Below are positions 26,678 through 36,687 of a stretch of 64,000 nucleotides of DNA, in pieces. Made by a program: the position numbers and the translations under genes. The number at the start of each line of letters is the position of its first letter. Position 1 is the stretch's first letter. Under the pieces are notes generated by a model that saw only the letters and a program-made list of their open reading frames with translations, ran no database searches and was not told the origin of the DNA. The DNA is from CAVUXJ01 sp963814975 (GTDB taxonomy: Bacteria > Acidobacteriota > Vicinamibacteria > Vicinamibacterales > CAVVIG01): the NCBI GenBank assembly GCA_963814975.1, contig CAWFFB010000030.1, positions 124,001 to 188,000 on the forward strand, read 5' to 3'.

Positions 26678-27485
26678 TCACGACACGGGCCTGGATGCGC
26701 CGGCCACGATCTGCCGGGTGATCTTCAGGCCGTACATTTCGTTGATCCGTTCCCAGTAATGGACCGACGCGCCGCCCAGCGGGTCCACGCCCAGCGAGAG
26801 GCCGGCGCCGCGGATCGCGTCCATGTCAACCACGTGGCGCAGGTCGTTGACGTAGGGCACAACGAAATCTTCCTGATGCGTGCTCGCTGCCTCGAGAGCC
26901 ACGGCGAACGGCACGCGCTTCACCCCACGATAACCCGTGCGCAACAATTCGTTGGCCCGATCCTGGACCCACTTCGTCACATCGGTTTCGGCCGGACCGC
27001 CGTTGGGCGGGTTGTACTTGAAGCCACCGTCCTCCGGCGGGTTGTGCGAGGGCGTGATGACGACGCCGTCCGCCAGACCCTCCTTCCGGCCCCGATTGTG
27101 AACGAGGATGGCGCGGGAGATGGCGGGTGTGGGTGTCACACCGTCGTCCGCCTGAATCAACGTCTCGACCGTGTTGCCAGCTAGAACTTCGAGCGCGGTG
27201 CGTTGGGCAGGCCCGGACAACGCGTGCGTGTCCTTGCCCATGAAAAGCGGGCCGGTGATGCCTTGGAGCGTCGGTAGTCACAGATGGCTTGCGTAATGGC
27301 GAGGATGTGCGCCTCGGTGAATGTGCCGCGAAGCGACGAGCCGGGTGTCCGCTGGTGCCGAAGCTGACGAGCTGATCTGGGCTGCCCAGGTCGGGCGTGC
27401 GCTCGTAGTACTCGCGTTCCAGTCGAGTCACATCGATCAACAGCCTGGTGGGAGCCGGTTTGCTTGCCATTGGATGAAGCGCCAT
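26678..27485 (-). pseudogene. pgm: Truncated, frameshifted phosphoglucomutase
   Basis: N-terminal half of an alpha-phosphoglucomutase, which would convert glucose 1-phosphate from GlgP to glucose 6-phosphate. Three frames are needed: the start (27485) runs to LVSFGTSGH near 27350; a second frame gives SLRGTFTEAHILAITQAI; a third carries MGKDTHALSG and the phosphoserine loop VITPSHNPPEDGGFKYNP to a stop at 26678. Only about 260 of some 545 residues remain, so the sugar-binding and C-terminal domains are lost. A working copy must lie elsewhere if glycogen is used. Confidence 0.85.
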
Positions 27486-27500
27486 GAAAGTCCTCGTGTT

Positions 27501-27605
27501 TCAATCGAGTCCAGGCCGGATGTCGTTCCAGAGCCGGAACACGGTCTCGCCGGTGGCAAGGACCTTGACGCTGTTCACGCCGATGTCGATGATCAGCACT
27601 TTCAT
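27501..27605 (-). pseudogene. Miniature ROK-kinase remnant, N-terminus joined to C-terminus
   Basis: A 34-codon open frame starting at 27605. It begins MKVLIIDIGVNSVKVLATGE, nearly the same as the glucokinase N-terminus at 16179, but the phosphate-motif glycine is valine. The final residues VFRLWNDIRPGLD look like a ROK C-terminus (the intact copy has AFRGGFLLW there). So the middle appears to have been removed in frame. It lies 15 bases before the pgm remnant, like a former first gene of a kinase-pgm operon. Confidence 0.65.
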
Positions 27606-27811
27606 GACGGTCCGATGCTGCCTCGTCGGGGGGCCTCTGAAATGCCAGAGGCTGGGCGTCGCATCCGCCAGAAAGCGTGTCAGTCCAGCGCCGGGTCTGT
27701 GCCTCTCTGCAAAGAACCTGCTGGATTCGCACGTGGCGATCTGACTGCTCGGTTTGGACCGGCGCGCGAAGCTTCATCGAAGGCATTCAGAGCGAGGGAT
27801 GAGAGCACACC
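27606..27811. promoter_or_regulatory. Divergent region between ROK remnant and glgX
   Basis: Contains a hairpin with a 7-bp stem (GCCTCTG / CAGAGGC, 27633-27652) and CTGCAAAGAACCTGCTG at 27707-27723, related to the element at 16292-16308. Promoters for both directions should lie here; none was assigned with confidence. Confidence 0.4.
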
Positions 27812-29884
27812 ATGACAACCACGCCGAATCCACGCTCACCACGCCAGATTCCTGCGGGAAGTCACTGGCCGTTCGGGGTCCAGTGGGTGGAGGCGGACGA
27901 CGCGTTCAATTTCTCGCTCTACTCAAGGCATGCCACCGGCGTCACGCTCTTGTGCTACACGGAGGAGGACCCGGCCAGAACGGTCTTTGAATTTCGTTTC
28001 CAGCATCCGGCGCACAAGACGGGAAACGTCTGGCACTGCCGCATCCCGGCGCGCGAACTTCTCGACGCCACGCTGTACGCCTATCGGATCGACGGGCCGC
28101 ACGAACCCGAGCGCGGGCTGCGCTTCGATCCGCAGAAGGTCCTGCTCGATCCCTACGCCCCGTCGGTGTTCTTCCCGCCAGCGTTCAGCCGCGAAGCGTG
28201 CGCCCGAGCGGGCCCGACCGACGGACGCGCGCCGCTGGGCCGTCTGCCGAGCAAGCGGACCGTGGCCCTTCCGACCGAGGCGGCCCCGCGATACACCTGC
28301 CGCGACGCCATCGTCTATGAACTGCATCTCAAAGGATTCACCGCGCGCGCGAACTCCGGAGTCACGCCCTCGAAGCGCGGCACGTTTGCCGGCGTGACCG
28401 AGAAGATTCCCTACCTCAAGGAGCTCGGCGTCACGGTCGTCGAGTTGCTCCCGGTCCACCAGTTCGATCCGCAGGAGGGCAACTACTGGGGCTACATGAC
28501 GCTGCACTTCTTCTCGCCCCACCAGTCATACGCGCACGGCGAGGCCTTCGACGAATTCCGGACCATGGTGCAGGCGTTCCACGCGGCGGGCATCGAGGTG
28601 TGGCTCGATGTGGTCTACAACCACACGGCCGAAGGGGACGAAACAGGGCCGACGTACAGTTACCGCGGCGTGGACAACAGCAGCTACTACCTGCTCACGC
28701 CGGACCGGCGACACTACATCAACGATACCGGATGCGGTAACACAATGCGCACCGGCCATCCCGGCGCGCGCGTCCTCGTGCTTGAAAGCCTCCGTTACTG
28801 GGCGCGCACGATGGGCGTGGATGGGTTTCGCTTTGATCTCGCCTCGATCTTTTCACGCGCCGCCGACGGCACGATGAACGTCCATGAAGCCTCCCTGATA
28901 TCGGAGCTCAGCCTGCTCGCGCGCCTGTTCAACGTCCGGCTCGTAGCGGAGGCATGGGACATCGCCAGCTACCAACTCGGCCGCGGGTTCCCCGGCATTG
29001 GGTGGCTGCAGTGGAACGGCCGGTTTCGCGACGACGTGCGTTCGTTCGTGCGGGGCGAGCCGGGCAAGGTGGGGGCCCTGATGCAACGGCTCTATGGCAG
29101 CGACGACCTCTTTCCCGACGGCCTGCACGAGACGTGTCGCCCTCACCAGAGCGTCAACTTCGTCACTGCGCATGACGGGTTCTGCCTCTACGACCTGGTG
29201 GCCTACGACCAAAAACACAATGAGGCCAACGGTCACGGCAACACCGACGGCACCAACGACAACGCGAGCTGGAACTGCGGCGTCGAGGGCGACGCCGACG
29301 TACCCGAAGCCGTGCTCGCCTTGCGCCGACAACAAGCGAAGAACTTCTGTGCGCTGCTCATGCTCGCCAACGGCCTCCCGATGATCGTGGCCGGCGACGA
29401 GTTCCTGAACACGCAGCGCGGCAACAACAATCCCTACAACCAGGACAACGAAATCACCTGGCTCGATTGGGCGCGGCTGGAAGACAATCGCGAAGTCTTC
29501 CGTTTCTTCAAGCTCATGATCGCGTTTCGCAAGTCGCACCCGTGCATCGGGCGGCCCACGTTCTGGCGTGAAGACGTCTCATGGCATGGAGCCGACGGGC
29601 TGGTGGATTTTGGGCACGAATCGCGGTGCCTCGCCTACTTGCTTCGCGGTGCATCGGTTGGTGATGGCGATCTGTACGTGATGATCAACGGGCATTGGCA
29701 AGACCGCGGCTTCACGGTGCCCGAACGCCAGACCTCTGAATGGTGGCGCGTCGTCGACACCGCGCGGCCGAGCCCGGAAGACATCGTTGAACGGGGCCAC
29801 GAACCCCCACTGAAGACGGCGAGCTACACGGTTCGTGCGCGTTCTGTTGTCGTGCTGCGCCGAGATCCGGACGCCCACCCTTGA
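27812..29884 (+). CDS. glgX: Glycogen debranching enzyme (isoamylase type, GH13)
   Basis: Hydrolyses alpha-1,6 branches left by phosphorylase. The 690-residue protein has an N-terminal carbohydrate-binding module (WPFGVQW to YRIDGPHEP), then a GH13 barrel: LPVHQFDPQEGNYWGY, WLDVVYNHTAEGDE, the nucleophile in GVDGFRFDLASIF near residue 345, the acid in RLVAEAWD, and NFVTAHDGFCLYDLV. The C-terminal NNPYNQDNEITWLDW is typical of GlgX/TreX. It is transcribed away from the pgm/pgi side. The start is preceded by GAGGGATGAGAG. Intact. Confidence 0.95.
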   Translation: MTTTPNPRSPRQIPAGSHWPFGVQWVEADDAFNFSLYSRHATGVTLLCYTEEDPARTVFEFRFQHPAHKTGNVWHCRIPARELLDATLYAYRIDGPHEPERGLRFDPQKVLLDPYAPSVFFPPAFSREACARAGPTDGRAPLGRLPSKRTVALPTEAAPRYTCRDAIVYELHLKGFTARANSGVTPSKRGTFAGVTEKIPYLKELGVTVVELLPVHQFDPQEGNYWGYMTLHFFSPHQSYAHGEAFDEFRTMVQAFHAAGIEVWLDVVYNHTAEGDETGPTYSYRGVDNSSYYLLTPDRRHYINDTGCGNTMRTGHPGARVLVLESLRYWARTMGVDGFRFDLASIFSRAADGTMNVHEASLISELSLLARLFNVRLVAEAWDIASYQLGRGFPGIGWLQWNGRFRDDVRSFVRGEPGKVGALMQRLYGSDDLFPDGLHETCRPHQSVNFVTAHDGFCLYDLVAYDQKHNEANGHGNTDGTNDNASWNCGVEGDADVPEAVLALRRQQAKNFCALLMLANGLPMIVAGDEFLNTQRGNNNPYNQDNEITWLDWARLEDNREVFRFFKLMIAFRKSHPCIGRPTFWREDVSWHGADGLVDFGHESRCLAYLLRGASVGDGDLYVMINGHWQDRGFTVPERQTSEWWRVVDTARPSPEDIVERGHEPPLKTASYTVRARSVVVLRRDPDAHP

Positions 29885-30314
29885 CCTCCCGTTGACTGTC
29901 GGCAGCGGGTACTGGATCCGCCTTTCCGTCTGGCCCAGACCCTCGGCCCGGCCGCGGGGTTGCAGATCCTGGCAGACACGGGCAAGAACAACGGTTGCAG
30001 GCTGCGCACCGAAGTCGCTGGCGCACCCGGCAACCATCACCGACACCGATGTAGCCTGTCGCGCCTACGACCCTTGTCTTGCGCGCGGCTGCGAACACGG
30101 ACACGACGTGGACGACGGGATGCACGACAAACGCGAACTGCGTGCGAGTTCACGACTGCCTGACCTTGCTGCTATAGGTCGCGATGCCGCACAACACCCT
30201 GCTCACACCTTTCCGCGCCGAGTCTCTGGAAAGGCCTGGCTTGCGGCTGACCCTCGAGCAGGGCTCGACCTTGAAGGGGGAGAAGCGTGCCGTCCGCACC
30301 AAGTTGACAGTGCC
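29885..30314. other. 430-base stretch without a supported gene
   Basis: Short peptides in several frames look protein-like (for example a threonine/cysteine-rich tail TWTTGCTTNANCVRVHDC ending near 30173) but nothing joins into a family I recognise. It may be another decayed gene. Confidence 0.4.
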
Positions 30315-30923
30315 CTAGAAACGCAGCACCGCGCCGGCAGCGAACTCGACCTGCTGCAGCGTTCCCTGACAGAATCCGAACGGAACGCAGAAGTCGCCCG
30401 ACGACGTGTCGTTGAGTATGGTCGGTTTGTAGCGGACGTGCCCGCGCACGCCAACGGAGCGGGAGAAGAAGTATTTGACGCCGCCGCCGAAGCCGAGCGA
30501 GAGCCTGGTTTCCGACGGAACGTCGTCCGATCGAAAGAATGTCGCACCAAGGCCGGCGAACGCGAACGGCTGCAGCCGTGCGTCGGCGCCGCCGAATCGA
30601 TAGACGACGTCGCCGTGCAGTTGTCCCGCGGTCAGCGTAAACAGATCCGAGGCGCCTGCTGCCGTGCCGATCCGCTGCGCCGACGACTGTTGCATCCACA
30701 GGACTTCAGCGCCCCATTGCGGCGTGAAGAAACGCGCCCCCTGCACGCCCCACGTGAACCCTCCGCTGATGTCGAGCTGACTCAGTTCGGGCGCGCGGCG
30801 GTCGAGCGCAGACGAGGGCGTGTAGCCGACCAGGCCGGATGCCTCCCACGATTGCGCCCGGACGAGCGTCGTCGGACAAACCAGCAGGATCGCGGACCCG
30901 ACGAAGACGGCGAGGCGGCTCAT
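30315..30923 (-). CDS. Small outer-membrane beta-barrel protein
   Basis: A 202-residue exported protein of the 8-stranded OMP_b-brl type. A signal peptide (LAVFVGSAILLVC, cleavage near VRAQ) is followed by alternating strand sequence (GLGATFFRSD, RLSLGFGGGVKYFF, GVRGHVRYKP) and ends in a C-terminal phenylalanine (VLRF), the usual barrel assembly signal. Its ATG overlaps the stop of the HAF-repeat gene as ATGA, so the two are translationally coupled. A similar barrel is encoded at 38760-39386. Role unknown. Confidence 0.8.
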   Translation of the reverse strand: MSRLAVFVGSAILLVCPTTLVRAQSWEASGLVGYTPSSALDRRAPELSQLDISGGFTWGVQGARFFTPQWGAEVLWMQQSSAQRIGTAAGASDLFTLTAGQLHGDVVYRFGGADARLQPFAFAGLGATFFRSDDVPSETRLSLGFGGGVKYFFSRSVGVRGHVRYKPTILNDTSSGDFCVPFGFCQGTLQQVEFAAGAVLRF

Positions 30924-31975
30924 GGAGTGGCCCCGAGAATCACGACGTAACCCTGGAAGTCTCTGGGCCCGGCGCCGTATCCGACCAGGATGCGGCCATT
31001 CGGAGACACGCCGGTAATGAAGCCGGTGTTGACCCACCCGTCGAACGCCGTCGGTACGCCGTGCGCCTTCAGGTAGTCCTTCAAGTACGACGGCGAGCGA
31101 TCGATCCAGAGTACGGCCTCGGACTCGAGGCCGAAACTGTGTGCGCCGCCGATGACGCGGCCATCCTCGCTGGTCGAGAACATGATGCCGATGGCTCCGC
31201 CGAGCCGCGGGCGCGGCACGGGCGCGCACTGAACGCCCTCGCGCGCCGTCCAGATCCACGCGCTTTGATCGAGAGAGCCCGTGAACCGGCACGTCTGCCC
31301 GACGATGATCGATCCGTCGCTGTTCGCGCCCTGCGCCTCTCCCACGAAACCGTCAGGACCGGCGAACACTTCCTGTTTGCCGTCCACCCATCGCGCGCCC
31401 TGCCGCGGACCGGTACTGTGTTCCTGCCAGCCGACGACGACCTTCCCGTCACCCGAAACACCGTTTGCGCGGCTCGATCGTCCGGCGACCGTGCTGCCGA
31501 GATCGACCATGCCGGTCGATTCCTCCCACCTGAACGCTCGCGCGATGTTGCATCCGTTCCACGCCAGGCCGACGATCACCTTGCCATCGGCGCTCACGCC
31601 ATACGAGGAGCTGAGCAGGTCGTCGCAAGGCGCGGCGTTCGGAGCAATCGAGCCGAGCAACCGCCACTCGGCGGCCCGTTGCCAGATGCCGGCCTGTTTG
31701 ACCTTAGTCGCATCGACGCCGCTTCCGACGATCGTGCGTCCGTCGCGGCTCGATGCCACCGCGACGTCGCCACCGATGTAGATGTCGCCGGTGGTTGGCA
31801 TCCAATAGAAGCCGCCGCCCGATCTCAAGCTGCCGACGACGACCGTTCCGTTCGCGTTGACGTCGAGTGGCAGGGTGCCGGGCGGGAGTTCGATGAGGAG
31901 CGTCTGGTCTTCCGCACGGATGCCTGCCGCCAGCGCCAGCACCAGCAGCACACTCAAACGCCACGTGAGTTTCAT
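30920..31975 (-). CDS. Secreted HAF-repeat protein
   Basis: A 351-residue exported protein. After the signal peptide (LSVLLVLALAAGIRA) the sequence is built of repeats of about 45 residues with a core like GVSADGKVIVG (also SSRDGRTIVGSG, GVSGDGKVVVGW, NSDGSIIVGQT, SEDGRVIGG, GVSPNGRILVGY), each often with a WxW-like strand (AFRWEE, AWIWTA). This is the HAF pattern of probable beta-propellers on the cell surface; function not known. The start at 31975 has no strong ribosome site. The signal-peptide region is duplicated as a fragment at 353. Confidence 0.82.
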   Translation of the reverse strand: MKLTWRLSVLLVLALAAGIRAEDQTLLIELPPGTLPLDVNANGTVVVGSLRSGGGFYWMPTTGDIYIGGDVAVASSRDGRTIVGSGVDATKVKQAGIWQRAAEWRLLGSIAPNAAPCDDLLSSSYGVSADGKVIVGLAWNGCNIARAFRWEESTGMVDLGSTVAGRSSRANGVSGDGKVVVGWQEHSTGPRQGARWVDGKQEVFAGPDGFVGEAQGANSDGSIIVGQTCRFTGSLDQSAWIWTAREGVQCAPVPRPRLGGAIGIMFSTSEDGRVIGGAHSFGLESEAVLWIDRSPSYLKDYLKAHGVPTAFDGWVNTGFITGVSPNGRILVGYGAGPRDFQGYVVILGATP

Positions 31976-31989
31976 GGTTGTCTGCCTCG

Positions 31990-32175
31990 TCAGCGCGCGT
32001 CGGTCAACCGGATCGATTCGCCGATACGCCGGAACGCCTCCTGAAACGCCCCTGCGTCTTTCTCCTGCACGACCCTCAGGTAATAGAACAAAGTCCCATT
32101 TCCACCAGGAGCGTCGTCGTGACGACGAGACGTTCCTGGCCGCCGAGCGCCGAAGGGTTGACGAGCGGCGTCGCA
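31990..32175 (-). pseudogene. C-terminal remnant of an unrecognised protein
   Basis: Two frames on the minus strand together read ALGGQERLVVTTTLLVEMG then LFYYLRVVQEKDAGAFQ and FRRIGESIRLTDAR before a stop 14 bases upstream of the HAF gene start. The helix-like ending recalls the C-termini of some secreted peptidase-type proteins, but I cannot name the family. Probably the tail of a broken upstream gene. Confidence 0.4.
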
Positions 32176-32462
32176 ATCGCCGGCGGCAGGGAGCAGTCGT
32201 CTCAGCATCGAGGGGCCAGCACTACGCGCAGCAGGCACACGATGGCAGACCCTGGGGTCTGTATGCGACCACCTTCACTAGTGATACGGGCAAGCAGAAC
32301 GGCTTGTATCGGCCGAGTGCACGACAAGAGCCCACGGAGCCCGCTTGGCGATCGGTGGCGCAGGCGGCACAGGAAGGCCACGACTCCACTCCGGACAGAC
32401 GGCCACGGCCGCTCCGGAGTTCATGTCCGCTCTTGCTCGGACAAGTGACAGGCAACCGCAGA

Positions 32463-34851
32463 CTACCGCCTTCGCCCACCTCCGCCTCGGGACCTCCCAC
32501 CGCCGCCGGTTGTCGGACGGTAGCTGCTCGACCCTGACCGTGAACTAGTGCCTTGGCTGCTGGTCCGTTGCGTGCCCTCGGCGCGGGCGGCCGAATCGCG
32601 GTCGAGCTGTCCGACCGTCGCCGAATCGGCCGTGCCACGAGCCTCCGTAGCACGCTGTTGGGCCTGCTGGCGCTGTTGCTCCGTCGCCTGCACGTTGTTC
32701 CAACCGCCGCTGCCATTGTCGTACTGCTGCCACCCCCCGCCTTCCTTCTTGTAGACGTTGCCGTCGCGGCCCGCGTAGACGTCGCCGTTGGCAGTCTGGG
32801 CGATACCGCTGGTGCCTTGCGGCCCTCGCCGAGTGACGGCGTCGCCACCCCCACTGCCCTGCGTGGTGCGCGTCGTCGTCCCGGTCATGCGATTCGTCAC
32901 GCGCGACGTGGTCGCCCAATTATCGCCGCGCTGCACGCCGGTCTGACCCCAACTGCCATAGACGTTCGAACCTTGCCGGGTCGAGGCGAAAGTACCAGTG
33001 CGCGGGTTGTACGCATTAGCTGCGCCCCTGGCTCCGTAAGGACCGTAGGCCGCGGCGCCGCGAGCATACGTACCCGTTCTCGGGTTGTACCGCGCGCCGA
33101 CACCGGCCCCGCCGTACGGCCCGTACGCACTGACACCGCGGCCGTAGGCGCCCGTCCAGGGGTTGTACGACGCGTGGTATCCGTAGGTCGGATAGTACGG
33201 GCGGTAGTAGGGATAGAACCCACCGTAGGCGTAGTACGGTGGGTAATACCAGCCGCTGCCCCAGACCACACAGCCCCACGCGACCATCATCCCGGTGTAG
33301 GCCGCCGCGGTGGCAAACGACGACCGCATCGCTGTTGTCTTCGACAACGGTGACGTGTGTGACGTTGTAGGTGGGTGAGCTGGCCGGAATCGCGTAGATC
33401 TCCTTCGGAACCGAGCCTGTCACGGACCACGGGCCGTTCGGGCTACGGCTCATGAACCAGACGCCCTCGAAGCACATGTAGTACAGATCGCCCACTTTGA
33501 TGATGTCTTTGTCGGTGTTCACCGCGCGGGAGACCGTGGTCTTTTCGATCGGTTCGAACTTCGGATCGCCGGCGTACTGCACCTCGGGCGCTTTTACGTC
33601 TTTCTTGCTGACGCGCGCCGTCTGCGGGATTTGAGCAAGCAGGACCGCCTCGGCCGCCTGGTCGGTCCCTGGGATGGATGCGAGCACGTTCGATCGTGGA
33701 TGCGAGAGTGGAATCTTTTTGAAATCCTCAGGGAGCATCTGCGTGGCAAACGTCCACGGACCCGTGAAATCGGGCGCGGAGAACCAGCGACCCGACACCA
33801 GGAAATAGACCGTCCCGTTTTTACCGAGCCGGAAGACATCGCTCTCGGTGTTGTTCACCCAGAGCAGCGGTGTGCCACTAACGAGCAGATAGCTTGGAGC
33901 GCCCTCCAGCAGGATCATCTCTGCCGGCGTCGTGCTGACGAAAACCTTGGGCACTTCCGCAGACTTGAGCGAACGAGGGGGAATCGCAGCCTTGACGTCT
34001 TTCCAGTTGTCATCGGCCGGCAGCTTGCTGAAGCTGTCCGGCACCTTGCTGACCGGTTTCCACGGCCCTTTGGCGTCAGTCGCCGTGAGCCAGCTGTTGT
34101 TGTAGCGCAAATAGAGCGCGTTGGTCGGCGTGTCCTGGAAGAGATCCCAGTTCGTGTTGACCGCGAACTTGAGATCGTTGTTCATGATGGGACTCCAGAT
34201 TGGATCGCCATCAATATTCATCAAGACCGCCGGCGACGTGCTGTAGAAGATGGTCGGCGGGTCGGCCTTCACGCTTTCGATGTTCCTCGGGATGATTTGG
34301 CTCTTGTCGAGCCGGGCGAGCACGCGGTCGAGGCCGATGACCATATCGCCTTCAGGCACGGCCTTCGAGAACTGACCCGAAATCTGGCTGACGACTCCCC
34401 GCAGTTGATCATTGGGCACATTGGGAAAGTTCGTTTCGGTCATCTTGAAATCGGTGAAGTTCACCAGCCGATCCCCGACCGCCACGGAGGTATCGGCTTC
34501 CATCTTGATGGTCCCGATGGCCGGCTTGGTGGCACCTTTCGCGCTGTACGCGACGGCCGCGTACGCCACCATGCGGCGTTGTCCGTCCCAACTGGCAATC
34601 TGCGGCTGGAAGATGCGGATCTCGCCTCCATCAGGCGCCCCCAGATCGCGAGGCCAGCCCCCATCGGGGCCGGTGGCCGGCACGACCGTCGGGGCCGTAG
34701 ACGCTGGAGGTGTCGCCGGCGGTGACGCGGTTTGTGCGGCCGCGAGGGGCGCGAGAGGCGATAACAACAGCTCGAAGGCAGTGAGCACGGCGACCACCGA
34801 GCGCAGGGCGTGATAGTCGCGACGCTTCAGAAGGCTGAGGATTGATAGCAC
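32463..34851 (-). pseudogene. Large exported repeat protein (annotated elsewhere as carbohydrate-binding family V/XII), one frameshift
   Basis: Start at 34851 with a hydrophobic N-terminus (VVAVLTAFELLLSPLAPLA) and cleavage near AAAQ. The body repeats strand units ending in GPW (SWLTATDAKGPW, RWFSAPDFTGPW, WFMSRSPNGPW). At about 33325 one extra base interrupts; without it the protein continues FATAAAYTGMMVAWGC into a Tyr/Gly/Pro-rich region (YYPPYYAYGGFYPYY) with several NPRTGTY or NPWTGAY repeats and an Arg/Gly-rich end, about 795 residues in all. The length is one over a multiple of three. Likely anchored to or exposed on the envelope; function unknown. Confidence 0.7.
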
Positions 34852-35202
34852 GGTGATCTTCGACTTTCCCCGACATCGAGATTCGTCCCAAAGACGACTC
34901 GAGTCGATACTGTTGACTGGCGTCCCTTACTAATTTGGGATCAGTGGGACCGCTTTCGTCAAGGTCGCATCTCCTGAACACGCATTCGGTCCGGGAGGGA
35001 CCGCACGACGAACGGGGGCCGTGCGGCGCCCCAAGATCGGCCGGTCGAAGGTCGCCGAACGCCCGGACAACAGTGGTGCGGGTCGGTGGAACGGGCCCTC
35101 CTCGACGGCGCCCGCGAAGTCGCATCGCTGGTCAGCAGGGGAGGGTGCAGCCCAGGGTCCACGAGTTCGGCGGCCTGAGCCTGAGTCGGTCGCCGTGGAT
35201 CA
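34852..35202. other. Divergent intergenic region, no gene seen
   Basis: 351 bases between the large surface-protein gene and the SpoIIE phosphatase gene. No frame resembles a protein I know. It must hold both promoters; a TTGACG is present on the minus strand near 34958 but without a well-placed -10. Confidence 0.4.
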
Positions 35203-36654
35203 ATGAGTTCAAGAGGCCAACCGCACTATACTCCGCTCGCGGTCGCTCGTCGTGGAAGGGGGAAAGCGGACGTGGAGAGCACAGAACCCTACTCGAAGGC
35301 CCTTCAACAGGCGGCGCTTCGAAGCGACCGGATTCGCATCATCGCGATCCTGATCGTTCTGTGCCTGCTGTTCGTGTTCACCGTGGCCCGAAGGCTCGTA
35401 CTCGGGGGCTTCGACGGCGCGCGGGGTCTAGCGATCTTCGCCTCCTTTTTCGGCGCGATGATCGCGTATGAAGTGGCGACCCTCCGGCGCGTGACCCGGG
35501 CCTTACGAGAGGAAACGGAACAGGACCCTGCCCGTTGGATCAGCAACGTCGTCGTCGAGGCGCTCTTTCCGACCATCGGCCTCGGCGTGCTCATCGCCAC
35601 GGGCATGACCCGCCCGTATGCCGCGCTGGTGGCGCCGGTCGTCCTGACGTATTTTCTCTTCATCTCGCTATCGACGCTGCGGTTGAATCCGACCCTGGCG
35701 CGCCTCTCGGGCCTGTGCTCGGCCGTCGGTTATTCGGCCGTCGCGGTCTATGTGTTCGCCCGCTATCCAACGCCGGACCTGGGGACGGGCATGTATCCGA
35801 TCGAATTCTACGTCGGCAACATCGTCGTCATCCTGGTCGCAGGATTCGTCGCCGGCGAGGTGGCACGTCAGATACGAGGTCACGTGAGCGCCGCGTTGCG
35901 GGAAGCGCGCGAGGTCGAGCGGATACGGGGCGAGCTCGAAACCGCGCGCACCATCCAGCAAGGGCTGCTGCCGAGAGAGGCACCTCGGCTCGCCGGCTAC
36001 GACGTGGCCGGCTGGAATCAGCCGGCGGACCAGACTGGTGGCGATTACTTCGGGTGGCAGGACCTTCCCGATGGACGGGTGGCGTTCACGCTCGCGGACG
36101 TCACTGGACACGGCATCGGCGCGGCCCTCACGGCGGCGACGTGTCATGCTTACACCCGCGCTGGCATGGCCGAGCACTCAGATCTGGGCGCGATTCTGGG
36201 CCAACTGAACCGACTCCTCTGTGACGATTTACCGCCCGGCAAGCTGGTGACATTCGTGGCGGCCGCGCTGGAGCCCGCGGAGGGCCGGCTCGAACTCCTT
36301 TCCGCCGGTCATGGTCCACTGCTGCTGTACACGGCATCGGACGATCGCGTCGAGGGCTTCGGGGCGCATGGCATACCGTTCGGGATCTTCCCCACAATGC
36401 CCTATGGGCCAACACAGAAGATCCACCTGGCGGCGGGCGACCTGCTGGTACTCCTCACCGACGGGTTCTTTGAGTGGGAAAATGCGGCGCACGAGGACTT
36501 CGGCATCGCACGGCTGGAAGAGGCCATCCGGGCCGCGCGCAACTTGCCAGCCTCGCAGATCATCTCCAGCCTTCACGAGGCCGTCGTCCGCTTTGCCGAC
36601 GGGACGAGGCAACTGGACGACCTCACGGCAGTGGTCGTGAAGCGTCTCGCGTGA
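35203..36654 (+). CDS. Membrane-anchored SpoIIE/RsbU-type serine phosphatase
   Basis: PP2C-like phosphatase that probably controls an anti-sigma or anti-anti-sigma factor. The 483-residue frame has five to six hydrophobic segments in its first 230 residues (IIAILIVLCLLFVFTV, VVLTYFLFISL, IVVILVAGFVAGEVA), a linker helix with ARTIQQGLLPRE, then the phosphatase domain with metal-binding GGDYFGW and LADVTGHGIGAALTAA, LLSAGHGPLLLY, LTDGFFEWE and the closing DDLTAVVVKR. The real start may be the GTG at 35272, which has GGGGGAAAG upstream. No partner gene is adjacent. Confidence 0.88.
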   Translation: MSSRGQPHYTPLAVARRGRGKADVESTEPYSKALQQAALRSDRIRIIAILIVLCLLFVFTVARRLVLGGFDGARGLAIFASFFGAMIAYEVATLRRVTRALREETEQDPARWISNVVVEALFPTIGLGVLIATGMTRPYAALVAPVVLTYFLFISLSTLRLNPTLARLSGLCSAVGYSAVAVYVFARYPTPDLGTGMYPIEFYVGNIVVILVAGFVAGEVARQIRGHVSAALREAREVERIRGELETARTIQQGLLPREAPRLAGYDVAGWNQPADQTGGDYFGWQDLPDGRVAFTLADVTGHGIGAALTAATCHAYTRAGMAEHSDLGAILGQLNRLLCDDLPPGKLVTFVAAALEPAEGRLELLSAGHGPLLLYTASDDRVEGFGAHGIPFGIFPTMPYGPTQKIHLAAGDLLVLLTDGFFEWENAAHEDFGIARLEEAIRAARNLPASQIISSLHEAVVRFADGTRQLDDLTAVVVKRLA

Positions 36655-36687
36655 GGCGCGGGGAGGCACTGTCAACTTCCGGGCACG

